Source: Oceanibaculum nanhaiense | Lineage (GTDB): Bacteria; Pseudomonadota; Alphaproteobacteria; Oceanibaculales; Oceanibaculaceae | NCBI RefSeq assembly: GCF_002148795.1 | Contig: NZ_MPOB01000002.1 | Span: forward strand, 372,001-436,000 | Direction: 5' to 3' | Length of the DNA stretch: 64,000 nucleotides | In this document: piece after piece, positions 39,153 to 47,567 of the stretch | How the letters are laid out: each line of letters starts with the position of its first letter | Position numbering within the stretch: position 1 is the first letter of the stretch | The notes under the pieces: generated by a model | Databases searched by the model: none | Told to the model about the DNA's origin: nothing | The model's input: the letters and a program-made list of their open reading frames with translations, nothing else | Made by a program: the position numbers and the translations under genes

Positions 39153-40118
39153 ATGGCCCGCATCCTGACCGCCGCCGCCGCCCAGATGGGCCCCATCGCG
39201 CGCGCTGAATCCCGCACCTCCTGCGTCAACCGCATGATCGAGATGATGCGCGAGGCGAAGTCGCGCGGCGTGCGCTACATGGTGTTCCCGGAACTGGCGC
39301 TGACCACCTTCTTCCCGCGCTGGTACATGGAGGACTGGAAGGAGGTCGAGACCTTCTTCGAAAAGCAGATGCCGACCAAGGAAGTGCTGCCGCTGTTCGA
39401 GAAGGCGGCGGGGTGGGGCATCGGCTTCTATCTGGGCTATGCCGAGCTGACCGAGGATGGCCACCATTTCAACACCTCGATCCTGGTGAACGACAAGGGC
39501 CGTATCGTCGGCAAGTACCGCAAGGTACATCTGCCCGGCCATTCCGAGCATGAGCCGCAGCGTCCCTGGCAGCATCTGGAGAAGCGCTATTTCGAGCCGG
39601 GCGATCTCGGCTTCCCGGTCTGGCGCACCATGGGTGCCATCCATGGCATGGCGATCTGCAACGACCGCCGCTGGCCGGAAACCTACCGCTCGATGAGCCT
39701 GCAGGGGGCCGAGATCATCTCGCTCGGCTACAACACGCCGGACGAGAACACCTCCGCCTTCGAGCCGAAGCATCTGCGCAACTTCCACAACGACCTCGTC
39801 GTGCAGGCCAGCGCCTATCAGAATTCCTGCTATGTCATCGCCACCGCGAAGGCCGGCATCGAGGAAGGTGTCGGCATGATCGGCGGCTCGCTGATCGCGC
39901 AGCCCTCGGGCGAGATCGTTGCCAAGGCGCAGACGCTGGAGGACGAGCTGATCGTCGCCGATCTGCGCCTCGACCTGGTGCAGATGGGCAAGGAGACGGT
40001 GTTCAACTTCGCCAAGCACCGCCGTATCGAGCATTATGGCCGCATCACCAGCCAGACCGGCGTCACCCTGCCGCCGGAAGCCGAGATCGAGGGCGAGGAC
40101 GTGCTGTCCGGCAAGTGA
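39153..40118 (+). CDS. hyuC: N-carbamoyl-D-amino-acid hydrolase
   Basis: A 321-residue nitrilase-superfamily enzyme strongly resembling the Agrobacterium D-carbamoylase. The triad is Glu47 (FPELALTTFFPRWY), the Lys near 124 (KYRKVHLPGHSEHEP) and Cys169 (MAICNDRRWPETYR); NFHNDLVVQASAYQN is also typical. It releases the free D-amino acid, CO2 and ammonia from the hydantoinase product. It is 16 nt after the hydantoinase gene. The symbol is provisional, because hyuC is also used for L-specific enzymes of another fold. Confidence 0.9.
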   Translation: MARILTAAAAQMGPIARAESRTSCVNRMIEMMREAKSRGVRYMVFPELALTTFFPRWYMEDWKEVETFFEKQMPTKEVLPLFEKAAGWGIGFYLGYAELTEDGHHFNTSILVNDKGRIVGKYRKVHLPGHSEHEPQRPWQHLEKRYFEPGDLGFPVWRTMGAIHGMAICNDRRWPETYRSMSLQGAEIISLGYNTPDENTSAFEPKHLRNFHNDLVVQASAYQNSCYVIATAKAGIEEGVGMIGGSLIAQPSGEIVAKAQTLEDELIVADLRLDLVQMGKETVFNFAKHRRIEHYGRITSQTGVTLPPEAEIEGEDVLSGK

Positions 40119-40436
40119 AGGGGAGCCTCACTTTCCTTCGCCCCGGAAGGGTAGAGGCCAAGGGGGATTATAAAAGGTCCCTCGCCCCGGAAGGGGAGAG
40201 GGATGACGAGGCTTGGCGAAGGAACTGAGCCTAGCCGAGGCTGGGTGAGGGGAGACCGGTTCCGTCCTTGGCCTTCCCCCTCACCCAGCTCCGCCTAATC
40301 TCGGCTGCCGCCTCGATAAGGCTGCGCAACCCTCTCCCCCCCTTTGGCAAACGATAGCTGATGGCGATAGGTCGCCATCAGCGGGGGGCGAGGGATAGAT
40401 TATGACGGGAGAGTTTTTTTCAGGAGGCAAGGCGCC
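40119..40436. repeat. REP-like palindromic repeat cluster
   Basis: This non-coding gap of 318 bp is full of inverted and direct repeats. GCTGGGTGAGGGG (40240-40252) pairs with CCCCTCACCCAGC (40277-40289). GCTGATGGCGA (40357-40367) pairs with TCGCCATCAGC (40372-40382) over a 4-nt loop, nested between a C-rich run at 40330-40342 and a G-rich run near 40383-40394. CGCCCCGGAAGG-type direct repeats start at about 40140 and 40183. The style is that of intergenic palindromic units known in alphaproteobacteria. It lies between the carbamoylase and racemase genes. Confidence 0.75.
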
Positions 40437-41198
40437 ATGAAGATCCTGGTCATCAATCCGAACACCACCCAGTCGATGACCGACACCATCGGTCATGCGG
40501 CGGCGAAGGCGGCGGCACCCGGCACGGTCACGGTGACGGTGCAGCCGGACAAGGGGCCGGTCTCCATCGAAAGCCAGTATGACAGCGCGTTCTGCGTGCC
40601 CGGCATGCTGGAGATCATCAAGGCGGCGGAGGAAGAGGGCGGCTATGCCGGCTATGTCGTCGCCTGCTTCCGCGATCCGGGGCTGGAGGCGGCGCGCGAG
40701 ATCGCGACCGGCCCGGTGATCGGCATCTGCGAGGCGGCGATGCATGCGGCCTCGATGCTCGGCAAGGGCTTCTCGGTGGTCAGCACCCTGAAGCGCTCGG
40801 CCAAGGTGCAGTACGACCTCGCCCGCAAATATGGCTTCATCGACCAGCTGATGAGTGTGCGCGCCGCCGGCGTGCCGGTGCTGGAACTGGAGGACGCGCA
40901 TTCCGGGGCCGCCGACAAGGTGAAGGCGGAGACGCTGAAGGCGATCGAGGAAGATGGCGCCGAATGCGTGCTGCTGGGCTGCGCCGGCATGGTCGATCTG
41001 GCGCAGCGCCTGACCCAGGAAACCGGTATCCCGGTGATGGATGGCGTCACGGTTGCGGTGAAGATGGTGGAGGCGCTGGCCGGGCTCGGCCTCGGCACCT
41101 CGAAGATCGTGTCCTATGCCCCGCCGCGAGAGAAGCCCTATACCGGCGCCTTTGCGGGGAATGCGCCCGGCCCGGTTCGGAAAAAGGCGGCGGAATAG
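40437..41198 (+). CDS. hyuE: Hydantoin racemase (Asp/Glu racemase superfamily)
   Basis: A 253-residue protein of the HyuE/aspartate-glutamate racemase fold. The start MKILVINPNTTQSMT is the classical HyuE N-terminus; the two catalytic cysteines are expected in YVVACFRDPGLEAARE and CVLLGCAGMVDLAQRL. It interconverts L- and D-5-substituted hydantoins so that a D-specific hydantoinase and carbamoylase can use both forms. AGGAGG lies 9 nt before the ATG. It is separated from the carbamoylase gene by the palindromic repeat cluster, so it may have its own transcript. Confidence 0.9.
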   Translation: MKILVINPNTTQSMTDTIGHAAAKAAAPGTVTVTVQPDKGPVSIESQYDSAFCVPGMLEIIKAAEEEGGYAGYVVACFRDPGLEAAREIATGPVIGICEAAMHAASMLGKGFSVVSTLKRSAKVQYDLARKYGFIDQLMSVRAAGVPVLELEDAHSGAADKVKAETLKAIEEDGAECVLLGCAGMVDLAQRLTQETGIPVMDGVTVAVKMVEALAGLGLGTSKIVSYAPPREKPYTGAFAGNAPGPVRKKAAE

Positions 41199-41214
41199 AA
41201 AAGCTCCCCCCGTC

Positions 41215-41250
41215 ATTCCCGCCCGTCATCCCGATGAGGGGAGCGGGAAT
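41215..41250. repeat. Short REP-like inverted repeat
   Basis: ATTCCCGC (41215-41222) pairs with GCGGGAAT (41243-41250) and encloses TCAT...ATGA. CGTCATTCCCG is the common edge of alphaproteobacterial palindromic elements. It lies in the gap between the racemase and the convergent rnd gene and may also terminate transcription. Confidence 0.55.
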
Positions 41251-41345
41251 CCACGGGTCGGCTGTCCCCATTGTCGGTGTAGGCAACCTAGCGTGGGCCT
41301 CTATCGGGCGAACCCGTCAGAGGCGACGCAAAAGATAACGTGGGA

Positions 41346-42518
41346 TTACGGTGCGGGTTCCAACTCATGGACCGGAACCACGCGCACGGTGCTGCCGTCG
41401 GCGGTCAGCGCCAGCCGGCCGTGCTTCAGCGCCAGCGCGTCGGCGCCGAAAATCTCCCGGCGCCAGCCGCGCAGGGCGGGCGTATCGGCATTGTCGTCGG
41501 CGGCGATGGCCTCCAGGTCGGCGCTGTTGGCGACCAGCTTCTGCGCCGCCTGATATTCCTCGCAGCGCAGCTTCAGCAGCACTTTCAGCAGTTCCAGGAT
41601 CGGGCCGCGCCCGGCCGGCAGGTCGATCTTCTGCGGCAGTTCCGGGCGCTGCTCCTTCGGCAGGTCGAGCCCGCGCTGGGCCGCTTCCAGCAGCTGCCGG
41701 CCCATCGCGCCCTCGGCGAAGCCCTTGGACAGCGCGCGGATCTTGGCCAGCTCGTCGGCATTGTTCGGCACCCGCGCGGCGATCTCCAGCAGTGCCTCGT
41801 CGCGCAGCAGGCGGTTGCGCGGCAGGTCGCGCTTGCGCGCCTCGATCTCGCGCCAGGCCGCAATCTCGCGCAGGATGGCCAGGAATTTGGTGCTGTTGGT
41901 GCGCGGCTTCAGCCGGCGCCAGCTGTCCATCGGGTCGGCATCGTAGGTGGCGGGGTTGCTCAGCACCGCCATCTCCTCGTCCAGCCAGGAGGCGCGGCCA
42001 TTCTTTTCCAGCGTCGCCGACAGCTTGTCGTAGATGACGCGCAGATGAGTCACATCGGCCAGCGCATAGTCCAGCTGGTGCGTCGCCAGCGGCCGGTGCG
42101 ACCAGTCGGTGAAGCGCGAGCTCTTGTCGATGCGGGCATTGGCCAGCCGGGTCGCCAGCGTCTCATAGCCGACCGAATCGCCAAAGCCGCAGACCATCGC
42201 GGCGACCTGGGTGTCGAACAACGGTGCGGGCACCACGCCGGTCAGCTGGTAGAAAATCTCGATATCCTGCCGGGCGGCGTGGAACACTTTCAGGATGCCG
42301 GGATCGGCCAGCAGGTCGAATACCGGTTTCAGGTCGATGCCTGCTGCCAGCGGGTCGATGGCGGCGGCGGCGTCCGGGCCGGCGATCTGGATCAGGCAGA
42401 GTTGCGGGTAGTAGGTCTTCTCCCGCATGAACTCGGTATCGACGGTGATGTAGTCGGCCGCGGCAAGACCGCGGCAAAAGACGGCGAGCGTCTTCGAATC
42501 GGTGATGAGTGTCGTCAT
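41346..42518 (-). CDS. rnd: Ribonuclease D
   Basis: A 390-residue 3'-5' exoribonuclease. The DEDD exonuclease domain shows motif I VDTEFMREKTYYPQLCLIQIA, motif II region VFHAARQDIEIFYQL, and motif III HQLDYALADVTHL. The HRDC domain follows (residues 215-290, including LPRNRLLRDEALLEIAARVP). It trims structured RNA such as tRNA precursors. Length is normal and the gene is monocistronic as far as can be seen. Confidence 0.95.
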   Translation of the reverse strand: MTTLITDSKTLAVFCRGLAAADYITVDTEFMREKTYYPQLCLIQIAGPDAAAAIDPLAAGIDLKPVFDLLADPGILKVFHAARQDIEIFYQLTGVVPAPLFDTQVAAMVCGFGDSVGYETLATRLANARIDKSSRFTDWSHRPLATHQLDYALADVTHLRVIYDKLSATLEKNGRASWLDEEMAVLSNPATYDADPMDSWRRLKPRTNSTKFLAILREIAAWREIEARKRDLPRNRLLRDEALLEIAARVPNNADELAKIRALSKGFAEGAMGRQLLEAAQRGLDLPKEQRPELPQKIDLPAGRGPILELLKVLLKLRCEEYQAAQKLVANSADLEAIAADDNADTPALRGWRREIFGADALALKHGRLALTADGSTVRVVPVHELEPAP

Positions 42519-42559
42519 CCCCGTCTCATAACATTCGCGGGCGCGTCGGCAAAGCCGTA

Positions 42560-43348
42560 TCAGGCCACCTCGAGCCGTGTCCGGCCGCGCTTGCAGTCAT
42601 ACATGCGCCGGTCGGCGCGCTCCAGCAGCGCCTCGGGGCTGTCATCGGGCGAGAAGGCGACGGCGCCGACACTGGCCGTCACCGAGATCGCGATGCCGTC
42701 ATGCACGATGGTCACCTGCTCCAACGCCTGCGCGATGTCGCGCACGCGGCGGAAGCCCTGCGCCGCGCTGGTGCGGGTCAGCAGGGCCGCGAATTCGTCG
42801 CCGCCCAGCCGGCCGACGCTGTCATGCTGGCGCACCTTGTGGGACAGCAGCCCGGCGATCTCGCGTAGCACGGCGTTGCCGGCGGCATGGCCATAGGTGT
42901 CGTTGATCTTCTTGAAGTCGTCGATATCGACATAGATCAGCACGCCGCCGATACCGGTGCGCTGCGCCTCGGCCAGCCCCACGCTGACCTGGCGGTTGAA
43001 GCCGCGCCAGTTGAACAGACCAGTCAGATCGTCGTTCAGGCTCAGCGCCTCCAGCTTCTCGATCTCGGCCTGCTGCGCCTTGATGATGCGCTCTGCCTCG
43101 GCGAGGGCAAGGGCGAGGCGCAGCACATCGCTGCGCCGGCTTTCATCCGTCGGCAGCGGCGTGGCGCCCAGCAGGCGCGCCGTCTCGGAGAGCCAGAGCT
43201 CGATATGGCGGTCGAGCCGCGGCTGCTCCTCGCCCCAGGGGGCCGGCAGCGTAACCGGTGCGCTGTTCTGGGCGGGCGGCAGGATCGTGACGGTAGAGTG
43301 CAGGCTCATGGCGAAGGTCCGCTCGTTGAAACGATAGTCGTTCCCCAT
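42560..43348 (-). CDS. GGDEF-domain diguanylate cyclase
   Basis: A 262-residue soluble protein. The first roughly 90 residues have no recognised domain, although a helix with LALALAEAERIIKAQQAEIEKLEAL looks like a signalling coiled coil. The GGDEF domain follows with DDLTGLFNWRGFNRQ, VDIDDFKKINDTYGHAAGNAVL, the intact active site GRLGGDEFAALL and ASVGAVAF. It should make cyclic di-GMP from GTP. No RxxD inhibitory site precedes the GGDEF motif at the usual place. An internal ATG at 43309 is an alternative start. Confidence 0.87.
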   Translation of the reverse strand: MGNDYRFNERTFAMSLHSTVTILPPAQNSAPVTLPAPWGEEQPRLDRHIELWLSETARLLGATPLPTDESRRSDVLRLALALAEAERIIKAQQAEIEKLEALSLNDDLTGLFNWRGFNRQVSVGLAEAQRTGIGGVLIYVDIDDFKKINDTYGHAAGNAVLREIAGLLSHKVRQHDSVGRLGGDEFAALLTRTSAAQGFRRVRDIAQALEQVTIVHDGIAISVTASVGAVAFSPDDSPEALLERADRRMYDCKRGRTRLEVA

Positions 43349-43476
43349 GGAGCAAGCGCCGTGCCATCTTTTAAGTCATTGATTTATTGTGTTCATTCAA
43401 AGTATCTGAATATCGCTGGGCGGAGGTTGCCCGGCAAAAGCTACCCCCTGCCCGCGGTACTAGCGTCCACTCTTGC

Positions 43477-44481
43477 CTAGGCTAGACGGTCCCGGGACTC
43501 CTTGCCGGCAAAGAACGCGTCCAGATTGTCCAGCGCCCGGAAGCCCATGGCGTGGCGGGTTTCCAGCGTGGCGCTGCCGATATGCGGCAGCAGGAAGCAG
43601 TTGGGAAGGTCGCGGTAGCCCGGATGGATGTTCGGTTCGTTCTCGAACACGTCCAGCCCGGCGGCGGCCAGCTTGCCGGATTTCAGTGCTGCGATCAGCG
43701 ATTCGTCATGCACGATGTTGCCGCGCGCGGTGTTCACCACAACCGCGCCGTCCGGCAGGCGGGCGATCCGGTCGGCATTCAGGAAATGATAGGTCTCCTT
43801 GCTCGACGGGCAGTTGATCGACAGGAAGTCGGCGACGCTCAGCAGCTCTTCGGGATCTTCGTGGTAGATCGCCCCCTGCTCCAGCTCCGGTGCCAGGCGG
43901 CTGCGGTTGTTGTAGTGGATTTCCATCTCGAAGCCGCGCGCCCGCTGCGCCACGGCGCGGCCGATGCGCCCCATGCCGAGGATGGCCAGTCGCTTGCCGG
44001 TGACATGCACGCCCAGCATGCCGGTCGGTTCCCAGCGGCCCCAGCGGTCCTCGCGGATCGTCCGCTCGCCCTCATAGGCGCGCCGCGCAGCGGCCAGCAG
44101 CAGCAGGAAGGTAATGTCGGCGGTGGCGTCGGTCAGCACGTCCGGCGTGTTGGTGACGGCCAGGCCGCGCGTCTTTGCGGCGGCGAGGTCGATATGGTCG
44201 TGCCCGACCGAGAAGGTGGCGACGATCTTCACCTCCGGAGGCAGCGTTTCGATGACAGCGGCCGGCAGCTTCTCGGTGGAGCAGACCAGGATGCCGTCAT
44301 GGCCGGCGCTCTCCCGCACCAGCCGGTCGGCATCGAACACGTTGTCGGCCGGATTCAGGGTCGCGTCATAGTCGCGCGTGATCCGCGCCTCGACGGCATC
44401 GGGCAGTTTGCGCGTGACCAGGATGCGCGGGCGTTGGCCATGGGGCTGACTGGGGCGCTGCTGCGGGGACGTCGATGCCAT
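43477..44481 (-). CDS. D-isomer 2-hydroxyacid dehydrogenase (glyoxylate/hydroxypyruvate reductase-like)
   Basis: A 334-residue NAD(P)-dependent dehydrogenase. The nucleotide-binding motif is LAILGMGRIGRAVAQRARGF; catalytic Arg is in VVNTARGNIV, Glu in GLDVFENEPNIH and His in LLPHIGSATLETR. VATFSVGHDHIDLAAAKTRGLAVTNTPDVLTDATAD resembles GyaR-type glyoxylate reductases. It probably reduces glyoxylate or hydroxypyruvate, but relatives act on other 2-oxo acids. It diverges from the EipB gene. Confidence 0.88.
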   Translation of the reverse strand: MASTSPQQRPSQPHGQRPRILVTRKLPDAVEARITRDYDATLNPADNVFDADRLVRESAGHDGILVCSTEKLPAAVIETLPPEVKIVATFSVGHDHIDLAAAKTRGLAVTNTPDVLTDATADITFLLLLAAARRAYEGERTIREDRWGRWEPTGMLGVHVTGKRLAILGMGRIGRAVAQRARGFEMEIHYNNRSRLAPELEQGAIYHEDPEELLSVADFLSINCPSSKETYHFLNADRIARLPDGAVVVNTARGNIVHDESLIAALKSGKLAAAGLDVFENEPNIHPGYRDLPNCFLLPHIGSATLETRHAMGFRALDNLDAFFAGKESRDRLA

Positions 44482-44658
44482 GAAACCTCCTTATTGCTGT
44501 TGCCAAGCTATTGCCCGTGAACCTGTTTGGCTGAACATGCTTCTTGAGGCATCCGTTTGCGGATGCGCTTGCCTGGCCAGTTCGGCACTATAGCGTGGAT
44601 GGCACCGGGGCAAGAGGCAACCGCCACATGACCGGCCAGCGCGCCGAAGGAGAAATGA

Positions 44659-45450
44659 ATGGCTTGGCGATATGGAGTACGGCTTGGCGTGGCGGCGGTT
44701 GCGCTGCTGGCGGCGGGCGCCGCGCAGGCCTACGAAATCGCACCGCACCGCGCGGTCTATCGCATGGCGCTGGCCAAGGCGACGTCTGGCAGCGGCATCG
44801 CCAATGCGGAAGGCGCCATGGCGCTGGAGTGGGGCGAAAGCTGCGAAGGCTGGACGGTCGAGCAGCGCTACCGCCTGCGGCTGGGCTATGCCCAGGGCGG
44901 CGAATCCGATGTCGCAGTTTCCTTCGCGACCTATGAGGCGAAGGATGGCAGCGGCTACCGCTTCTTCATCGAACGCGCCCGGCCGGGCGACGTGCCGGAG
45001 AATATCAGCGGCCGGGCGGTGCGCACTGACAAGGGCGTCCGCGCCGATTTCGAGGCGCCGGAAGCCGTCACCCTCGACCTGCCGCTGGAGGTTCTGTTCC
45101 CGACCCAGCACAGCATCAGCATCCTCGATGCCGCCGAGGCCGGCCGGAAATTCGTCAGCGGCATGGTGTTCGACGGCAATGAGGTGGAGGAGGCGACGGA
45201 GATCACCGCCCTGATCGGCAAGCCGATCCCGGCCCCCGCCGAGGGGGACGTGCTGCTGCGCCGCCCGTCCTGGCCGGTACGGCTGGCCTTCTTCGGCCCT
45301 GATGGCGCGCCGGGCGGCCTGCCGGATTACGAAATGGGCATCCGGCTCTACGACAATGGCATCGTTACCGAGATGAAGCTGGATTATGGCGACTTCGTCG
45401 TGAATGCGACCCTCGACACGCTGGAGGCGCTGCCGAAGCCGGGATGCTGA
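44659..45450 (+). CDS. eipB: EipB-like cell-envelope integrity protein (DUF1849)
   Basis: A 263-residue exported protein. A signal peptide (MAWRYGVRLGVAAVALLAAGAAQA) precedes YEIAPHRAVYRMALAKATSGSGIANAEGAM and EGWTVEQRYRLRLGYAQG, typical of DUF1849. Brucella EipB is a periplasmic beta-spiral protein held by a disulfide between an N-proximal and a C-terminal Cys; here the matching cysteines are in GESCEGW and the last residue. The family supports envelope integrity in Alphaproteobacteria. The ATG at 44659 has GGAG 7 nt upstream; an out-of-phase ATG lies at 44655. Confidence 0.85.
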   Translation: MAWRYGVRLGVAAVALLAAGAAQAYEIAPHRAVYRMALAKATSGSGIANAEGAMALEWGESCEGWTVEQRYRLRLGYAQGGESDVAVSFATYEAKDGSGYRFFIERARPGDVPENISGRAVRTDKGVRADFEAPEAVTLDLPLEVLFPTQHSISILDAAEAGRKFVSGMVFDGNEVEEATEITALIGKPIPAPAEGDVLLRRPSWPVRLAFFGPDGAPGGLPDYEMGIRLYDNGIVTEMKLDYGDFVVNATLDTLEALPKPGC

Positions 45451-45536
45451 CCCGCGCTTTCGGGCAGTTGTGCGCGCTTTCCTCCACCGCTAGCGTTCTC
45501 TCATAAGAATAAAGAATCGAGAGGGAAGGGGTGCGA

Positions 45537-46136
45537 ATGGGGGTGTACCGGTGCCTTACGGTCGTTGGCGCTTTGCTGCTGATGACGGCAGGGCCGGCTT
45601 TTGCCGGGGGCGGCAGAGGCGGGAGCAATGAAGCTGACCGGCTGCGGCTGGACCAGCAGGCCTATGGCCTGTTGCGCATCGAATGGGGGCAGTATGCCCA
45701 TCTCAACGACATCACAATGCTGCGCGGCGACGTCACCTGCGACGGGCGGGAAGATCGCGTGCTCGGCTGGCTCGACCAGGACAGCCCGGAAGGGCTGTTC
45801 TACCGGGTGATGCTGGCAACCGATGCGGTCGGCGAGGCGGAGGCGTTCTCGGTGCTGGGCGACATGGCCGCGATGTCCGTCAGCCTGCCGGCGGACCGCA
45901 AGGGGGCGGACCATATGGACGCAGCTGAGCCGCTGCTGTGTGCGCGCGGCGATCTGCCGGAGGTCACGATACGGATGGAGGATCGCCTGCCGGATGCCGA
46001 GGCCGCGGCGCTGACCGGCATCGAAGGCACCTGCGGCACGGCGATCCGCCTCGATGACGGGCTGTGCGATTCGATCCGGCTGTTCTGGCTGCGCCGCCCG
46101 GTGGATGGCGAGCGCTTCGTGCTCCACCGCAACTGA
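45537..46136 (+). CDS. Hypothetical secreted protein
   Basis: A 199-residue protein with a signal peptide (hydrophobic TVVGALLLMTAGPAFA) followed by a Gly-rich start and about 170 acidic residues of unknown family. Four cysteines (TCDG, LLCARG, TCGT, LCDS) fit two periplasmic disulfides. GDVTCDGREDRVLGWLDQD resembles the repeat-like openings of proteins that describe gene-product-level FG-GAP or lysozyme-inhibitor folds, but I cannot assign it. A GGAAGGGG site precedes the ATG at 45537. It starts 86 bp after eipB and 10 bp before the next gene, so the three may form an operon. Confidence 0.68.
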   Translation: MGVYRCLTVVGALLLMTAGPAFAGGGRGGSNEADRLRLDQQAYGLLRIEWGQYAHLNDITMLRGDVTCDGREDRVLGWLDQDSPEGLFYRVMLATDAVGEAEAFSVLGDMAAMSVSLPADRKGADHMDAAEPLLCARGDLPEVTIRMEDRLPDAEAAALTGIEGTCGTAIRLDDGLCDSIRLFWLRRPVDGERFVLHRN

Positions 46137-46146
46137 GGCCGGCCGC

Positions 46147-47331
46147 ATGTGGCGCGAGATTCCCTATATGCCGTTGTTCGCCACCCTGTTCGTGCAGGCG
46201 CTGGCGACCATGTCGGCCTATTCGATTCCGGCTGCCGCCCCGGCGATTGCCGCCGATGTCGGCGTCGATGGCGCGCGGGTCGGGCTGTTCATCTCCATCG
46301 TCTATGGCGTGGGCATTTTCTCCGCCGTGCTGAGCCCCAGCTTCGTGCACCGGTTCGGCGCGGTGCGGGTCAGTCAGGTCATCCTGGTCTGCACCATCAT
46401 CATGCTGCTGACGGCGGCATTGGGCGGTACGGCGGGCGCCATCGCGCTGGGCGGCGTGCTGCTGGGCTTCGCCTATGGCGCGACGGCGCCTTCCAGTTCG
46501 CACCTGCTCATCAGCCGTACCCCGGTGCGGCTGCGCAACCTGGTCTTTTCCATCCGGCAGATCGGCGTGCCGCTGGGCGGTGTCATGGGCGGGCTGCTGG
46601 TGCCGCCGCTGGTGCTGGGCTTCGACTGGCAGACAGCCCTTCTGGTGCAGCTTGGCCCGGCCATTCTGCTGCTGGTGCTGCTGCAGGCGATGCGCACGGA
46701 ATATGATGCCGACCGCGACGTGGCGCGCGCCCTGACGCGTGGCAATGCGCTGGCCCCCTTGCGGCTGCTGGTCGAGCTGCCGGAGGTGCGCACCCTGTGC
46801 ATCGCCATGTTCTGCTATGCCGGCGCGCAGCTCTGCTTCATCGCCTTCATGGCGGTGCATCTGACCAGCATGGCGGAGATGAGCCTGATCCGCGCCGGGC
46901 AGGCGCTGGCGATGTTCCAGGTCGCCGGTGTGATCTCCCGCCCGATCTGGGGCTGGATGGCGGATAATGTGATCTCCGCCCGGCTGCTGCTGGCACTGCA
47001 TGGCATTGTCATGGCCGGCACGGCGCTGGCCGCCGGGCAGTTCGGCGCCGACTGGTCCTATGCGCTGATCCTGCTGGTCTGCGCGGTGGCGGGGGCGACG
47101 GCCAGCGGCTTCACCGGCATCGCCTTCGCCGAATATGCGCGCATCGGCGGGCCGGGCCGCACGGCGGAATCCAGCGGGCTGGCCGCCGCCATGATGTTCC
47201 TCGGCGTGATGTCGATGCCGGCCATCTTCAGCGTGTTGATCGCCTCGGGCCAGAGCTATGGCGTGGCCTATGGCGCGGTCGCCATCGTGACGGGGCTTAG
47301 CGGCCTGATGCTGCTGCGCCGCGCCGGCTGA
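46147..47331 (+). CDS. MFS transporter
   Basis: A 394-residue permease with about 12 transmembrane helices. The family loop after helix 2 is PSFVHRFGAVRVSQVILV and the second-half counterpart is WGWMADNVISARLLLAL. GAYG-like glycine helices and SIRQIGVPLGGVMGGLL resemble CynX/NimT or YcaD-type carriers. The ATG follows the secreted protein's stop by 10 nt. Substrate unknown; no specific clue from the neighbours. Confidence 0.86.
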   Translation: MWREIPYMPLFATLFVQALATMSAYSIPAAAPAIAADVGVDGARVGLFISIVYGVGIFSAVLSPSFVHRFGAVRVSQVILVCTIIMLLTAALGGTAGAIALGGVLLGFAYGATAPSSSHLLISRTPVRLRNLVFSIRQIGVPLGGVMGGLLVPPLVLGFDWQTALLVQLGPAILLLVLLQAMRTEYDADRDVARALTRGNALAPLRLLVELPEVRTLCIAMFCYAGAQLCFIAFMAVHLTSMAEMSLIRAGQALAMFQVAGVISRPIWGWMADNVISARLLLALHGIVMAGTALAAGQFGADWSYALILLVCAVAGATASGFTGIAFAEYARIGGPGRTAESSGLAAAMMFLGVMSMPAIFSVLIASGQSYGVAYGAVAIVTGLSGLMLLRRAG

Positions 47332-47393
47332 CCGGCCGCCCTGGGGCAAGGCGCTTGAGCAGTTGCATATGCGCTGTTTTGCATGATCTGCAC

Positions 47394-47423
47394 TGCACAA
47401 AATTTTGGCAAAAAAATTGTGCA
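47394..47423. promoter_or_regulatory. AT-rich inverted repeat upstream of the polyamine-type ABC operon
   Basis: TGCACAA (47394-47400) pairs with TTGTGCA (47417-47423); with interior A/T pairs the arms reach 13 bp with two mismatches around a GGC loop. It is in the 236-bp AT-rich gap between an MFS gene and the ABC operon. It may end the MFS transcript or bind a regulator. Confidence 0.45.
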
Positions 47424-47511
47424 TCTGCTATATGAGCGCAATAATATTACGTAAATTCAACTAGATAAATTTTTTTCAGAAAGACTCGCCCGTCAGGAAA
47501 ATGTGTTTTAC

Positions 47512-47529
47512 GCTTACAACTTAGTAAGC
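47512..47529. promoter_or_regulatory. Operator candidate near the ABC operon start
   Basis: GCTTAC (47512-47517) and GTAAGC (47524-47529) form a perfect 6-6-6 dyad flanked by T-rich and A-rich runs, 38 bp before the ATPase start codon. The position fits repression of the transport and guanidino-compound cluster; the regulator is unknown. Confidence 0.45.
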
Positions 47530-47567
47530 AAAAACAACAAGCGAACGACGTAACAGGTGGGCTCTGG

